From: an uncultured Bacteroidia bacterium
Lineage (GTDB): Bacteria > Bacteroidota > Bacteroidia > Bacteroidales > UBA932
Direction of reading: 5' to 3'
Assembly (NCBI GenBank): GCA_902768985.1
Contig: CACXNA010000008.1
Location: 1 to 64,000 of the forward strand
Length of the DNA: 64,000 bases
Shown here: piece by piece, positions 62,027 through 64,000 of the stretch
Layout: the number at the start of each line of letters is the position of its first letter
How positions within the stretch are numbered: position 1 is the first letter of the stretch
The notes under the pieces: model-generated
Told to the model about the DNA's origin: nothing
The model's database searches: none
Seen by the model: the letters and a program-made list of their open reading frames with translations, nothing else
Position numbers and translations under genes: made by a program

Positions 62027-63889
62027 TCAGCGGCCGAAATAGACCAGCAAAACGGATATATCCGCTGGCGAAACCCCGGAAATGCGAGCAGCCTGGGCGA
62101 TCGTCAGCGGATGGTATTTTTTAAACTTCTGCCGACACTCAATCGTCAGACCGGCCACGCGGTCGAAATCAAAATTCTCGGGAATTCGGAGATCTTCGAG
62201 CCGTTGAATCTTCTCGGCCATCTGCATTTCCCGATCGATATAACCCCGATATCGGAGCGAAATTTCCACGCTTTCAACAGCCTCCTGTTCAAAAGTTCCA
62301 CGTGGAACAATTCTCAATAGTTCCTCAAGAGAAACCTCCGGGCGCGTGGCCAAATCAGCGATTCGTTTAGACTCTGTAATGGGGCTGGAGCCCACTGATT
62401 GCAGGTAGGGATTCGCCTCTTTCGCGGTCAAATTCTTTCGCTCGCAATATTCTTGTAACTCCTTGACTTGCTCGTATTTGCGCATCGTCGCGGCATAGCG
62501 GTTCTCGTCCGCAAGACCAATTTCGTGACCGACCGGCGTGAGGCGCTGATCGGCATTATCCTGGCGCAGCAAGATGCGATATTCGGCACGCGAGGTAAAC
62601 ATCCGGTACGGTTCATCAACCCCCTTCGTTACCAGGTCGTCAATCAGGACGCCGATATAGGATTGGTCCCGGCGCAGGATAAGCGGATCCTGCTCCAGCA
62701 GCTTCCGATGTGCGTTAATTCCAGCCATAACTCCTTGAGCAGCAGCTTCTTCGTACCCGGTTGTGCCGTTTACCTGGCCTGCCAGGAAGAGATTTTCGAC
62801 AAAACGGGATTCCAAACTCGGCCGCAGGCCGGTCGGATCGAAGAAATCGTACTCGACGGCATAGGCCGGTCGGAAGATCTTCACATTCTCCAGGCCCTCA
62901 ATCGCATGCAGCGCGTCGAGCTGAACCTGCAGCGGCAGCGAAGAGGAGAATCCTTGCAAATAGTATTCGTTCGTGCTTCGACCTTCCGGCTCGAGGAAGA
63001 GTTGGTGGGCCGGATTGTCCGGGAAGACGCGAAGCTTGTCTTCGATGCTCGGACAGTAACGCGGGCCGCGACCATGGATTAGTCCGGTGAAGAGCGGCGA
63101 CTCGCCGAAGCCGCTCCGCAGGATTTCATGCACTCGCTCGTTGGTGTGCAAAATGAAGCAGGGCATCTGCTCCCCTCCCGGACCCTGGACGGCGGACGGC
63201 TCCGGCAGGAAGGAAAAACGCGCCGGGTCCGGGTCGCCGAGTTGGAGTGGAAGCTTGGAGGTATCGAGGGAGGATATGTCGATCCGAGGCGGGGTCCCCG
63301 TCTTCATCCGGTCGGTCGAAAGACCTCGGTCGACCAGTTGTTCGGTCAGACCATAAGACGCCGGCTCGCCGATGCGGCCGCCTTCCATCTGGTGACGACC
63401 GATGAAGAGTTTGCCCGAAAGGAAGGTTCCGGCGGTCAAAACAACCGCCCGAGACTTGAAAATTGCCCCTGTATTTGTCTTGACTCCGCAGATTTTAGAA
63501 TTCTCAAAGAGAAATTCCGTCGCAGAATCCGCGTAAATATCTAAGATACAAGTACTTTCAAGGACTTTGCGCCAGTTGAGCGAAAACTGGATTTTATCGC
63601 ACTGAGCGCGCGGACTCCACATCGCCGGACCCTTTGAGCGGTTGAGCATGCGGAATTGGAGCGTCGACCGGTCGGTCACGATTCCGCTCCATCCGCCGAG
63701 CGCGTCGATCTCCCGGACGATCTGCCCTTTGGCAATTCCACCCACCGCAGGGTTACAGGACATCTTGGCGAAGCCGAGCATGTCCATCGTGACGAGGAGC
63801 ACCGACGAGCCGAGTGTCGCGGCCGCCATCGCGGCCTCGCATCCGGCGTGTCCGCCGCCCACCACTATAATATCATACACCCGCTCCAT
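62027..63889 (-). CDS. mnmG: tRNA uridine-5-carboxymethylaminomethyl modification enzyme MnmG
   Basis: The 620-residue protein starts MERVYDIIVVGGGHAGCEAA with the FAD-binding GxGxxG, and has the signature GPRYCPSIEDKLRVFPDNPA and GQVNGTTGYEEAAAQGVMAG. The C-terminal helical domain for MnmE and tRNA binding follows. It modifies the wobble uridine of several tRNAs with MnmE. The ATG at 63889 shares one base with the ybeY stop; a GTG at 63892 is a less likely start. Composition is less GC-rich than most of the window. Confidence 0.97.
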   Translation of the reverse strand: MERVYDIIVVGGGHAGCEAAMAAATLGSSVLLVTMDMLGFAKMSCNPAVGGIAKGQIVREIDALGGWSGIVTDRSTLQFRMLNRSKGPAMWSPRAQCDKIQFSLNWRKVLESTCILDIYADSATEFLFENSKICGVKTNTGAIFKSRAVVLTAGTFLSGKLFIGRHQMEGGRIGEPASYGLTEQLVDRGLSTDRMKTGTPPRIDISSLDTSKLPLQLGDPDPARFSFLPEPSAVQGPGGEQMPCFILHTNERVHEILRSGFGESPLFTGLIHGRGPRYCPSIEDKLRVFPDNPAHQLFLEPEGRSTNEYYLQGFSSSLPLQVQLDALHAIEGLENVKIFRPAYAVEYDFFDPTGLRPSLESRFVENLFLAGQVNGTTGYEEAAAQGVMAGINAHRKLLEQDPLILRRDQSYIGVLIDDLVTKGVDEPYRMFTSRAEYRILLRQDNADQRLTPVGHEIGLADENRYAATMRKYEQVKELQEYCERKNLTAKEANPYLQSVGSSPITESKRIADLATRPEVSLEELLRIVPRGTFEQEAVESVEISLRYRGYIDREMQMAEKIQRLEDLRIPENFDFDRVAGLTIECRQKFKKYHPLTIAQAARISGVSPADISVLLVYFGR

Positions 63890-64000
63890 CACAAAGACGC
63901 CCGCATCTCCAGGTAATAATTTTCTTTCTGGCGCATCTCGGCGATGTCCGCCTCGCTGTGGTCGTCATAGCCGATCAGGTGCAGCAGGCCGTGTACCATC
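63889..64000 (-). CDS. ybeY: Partial endoribonuclease YbeY, C-terminus
   Basis: The last 36 codons are in the window and end with TGA at 63889-63891. They encode MVHGLLHLIGYDDHSEADIA followed by EMRQKENYYLEMRASL. The HGLLHLIGYDDH segment carries the three zinc-binding histidines of YbeY, the 16S rRNA maturation endoribonuclease. The stop overlaps the mnmG start, so the two genes are coupled. The rest lies beyond the right edge. Confidence 0.9.
   Translation of the reverse strand, partial: MVHGLLHLIGYDDHSEADIAEMRQKENYYLEMRASL

Noticed and set aside
1-64000. CRISPR arrays, complete insertion sequences, rRNA or tRNA genes
   Set aside because: No regularly spaced repeat array, transposase gene, or rRNA/tRNA sequence was recognised on reading. 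The three 104-bp repeats are too few and unevenly spaced for CRISPR. A tRNA scan could still find something missed by eye.

Overview
The window is a high-GC stretch of a Bacteroidales (phylum Bacteroidota) chromosome. The evidence is SusC/SusD-type TonB-dependent uptake genes, many signal-peptidase-II lipoproteins, BACON, DUF4251, DUF4923 and DUF5117-type families, a fused SecDF, and repeated -7 boxes of the Bacteroidota type TAnnTTTG just before start codons. Gene content resembles Rikenellaceae-like or uncultured gut/rumen Bacteroidales, but the genus cannot be fixed from sequence alone.

Layout. 1-3490 is an AT-richer accessory patch: the start of a small minus-strand protein (HTH-like guess), a lipoprotein, a DUF234-type ATPase with dyad repeats near its promoter, and the C-terminal remnant of a tyrosine recombinase. 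3484-10453 holds exported proteins and hydrolases (LolA-like protein, esterase, DUF4251 lipoprotein, large zinc metalloprotease, carboxylesterase). 10454-12965 is a BlaI/M56 regulatory pair in which the M56 protein carries an ExbD-like periplasmic region; two dyad operators precede it and three copies of a 104-bp structured repeat bracket it. 13053-15956 is hrpB, with hairpin-rich in-frame inserts. 15961-18636 has a phosphotransferase relic, then QueD, FolE, a Cys-less PTPS-III-like paralogue and a BaiN-type flavoprotein. 18689-20683 is a serine palmitoyltransferase-like enzyme plus a short-chain reductase, probably for sphingolipid base synthesis.

20739-44687 is a starch/maltodextrin utilisation locus: a divergent membrane LytTR regulator, an SLC45-like MFS transporter, SusC, SusD, SusE-like and SusF-like lipoproteins, a SusG-like amylase with a BACON domain, a GH53 galactanase, a SusA-like GH13, a GH2 beta-galactosidase, a third GH13, a SusB-like GH97 and a GH77 glucanotransferase. 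Starch would be bound and cut at the surface, imported by SusCD, trimmed in the periplasm, carried across the inner membrane by the MFS protein and processed by GH77. GH53 and GH2 add galactan side-chain activity.

44825-46473 contains a deletion scar (porin start joined to a di-haem oxidoreductase end) and a CcsBA cytochrome c assembly gene. 46576-53323 carries secDF and dnaE. 53360-55733 holds a DUF4353-type lipoprotein divergent from a second membrane LytTR regulator, and a nitroreductase. 55742-64000 is mostly housekeeping: a DUF4923 protein, a degenerate ThiL-like protein, glyS, folK, a SufT-like protein, sufE, sufS, ruvA, mnmG and the end of ybeY.

The points most worth following are the two LytTR genes that each have a direct repeat of exactly 21-bp period in their promoter region; the 104-bp repeat family with compensatory stem changes around the BlaI/M56-ExbD operon; the hairpin inserts inside hrpB; and the QueD-FolE-PTPS-III cassette.
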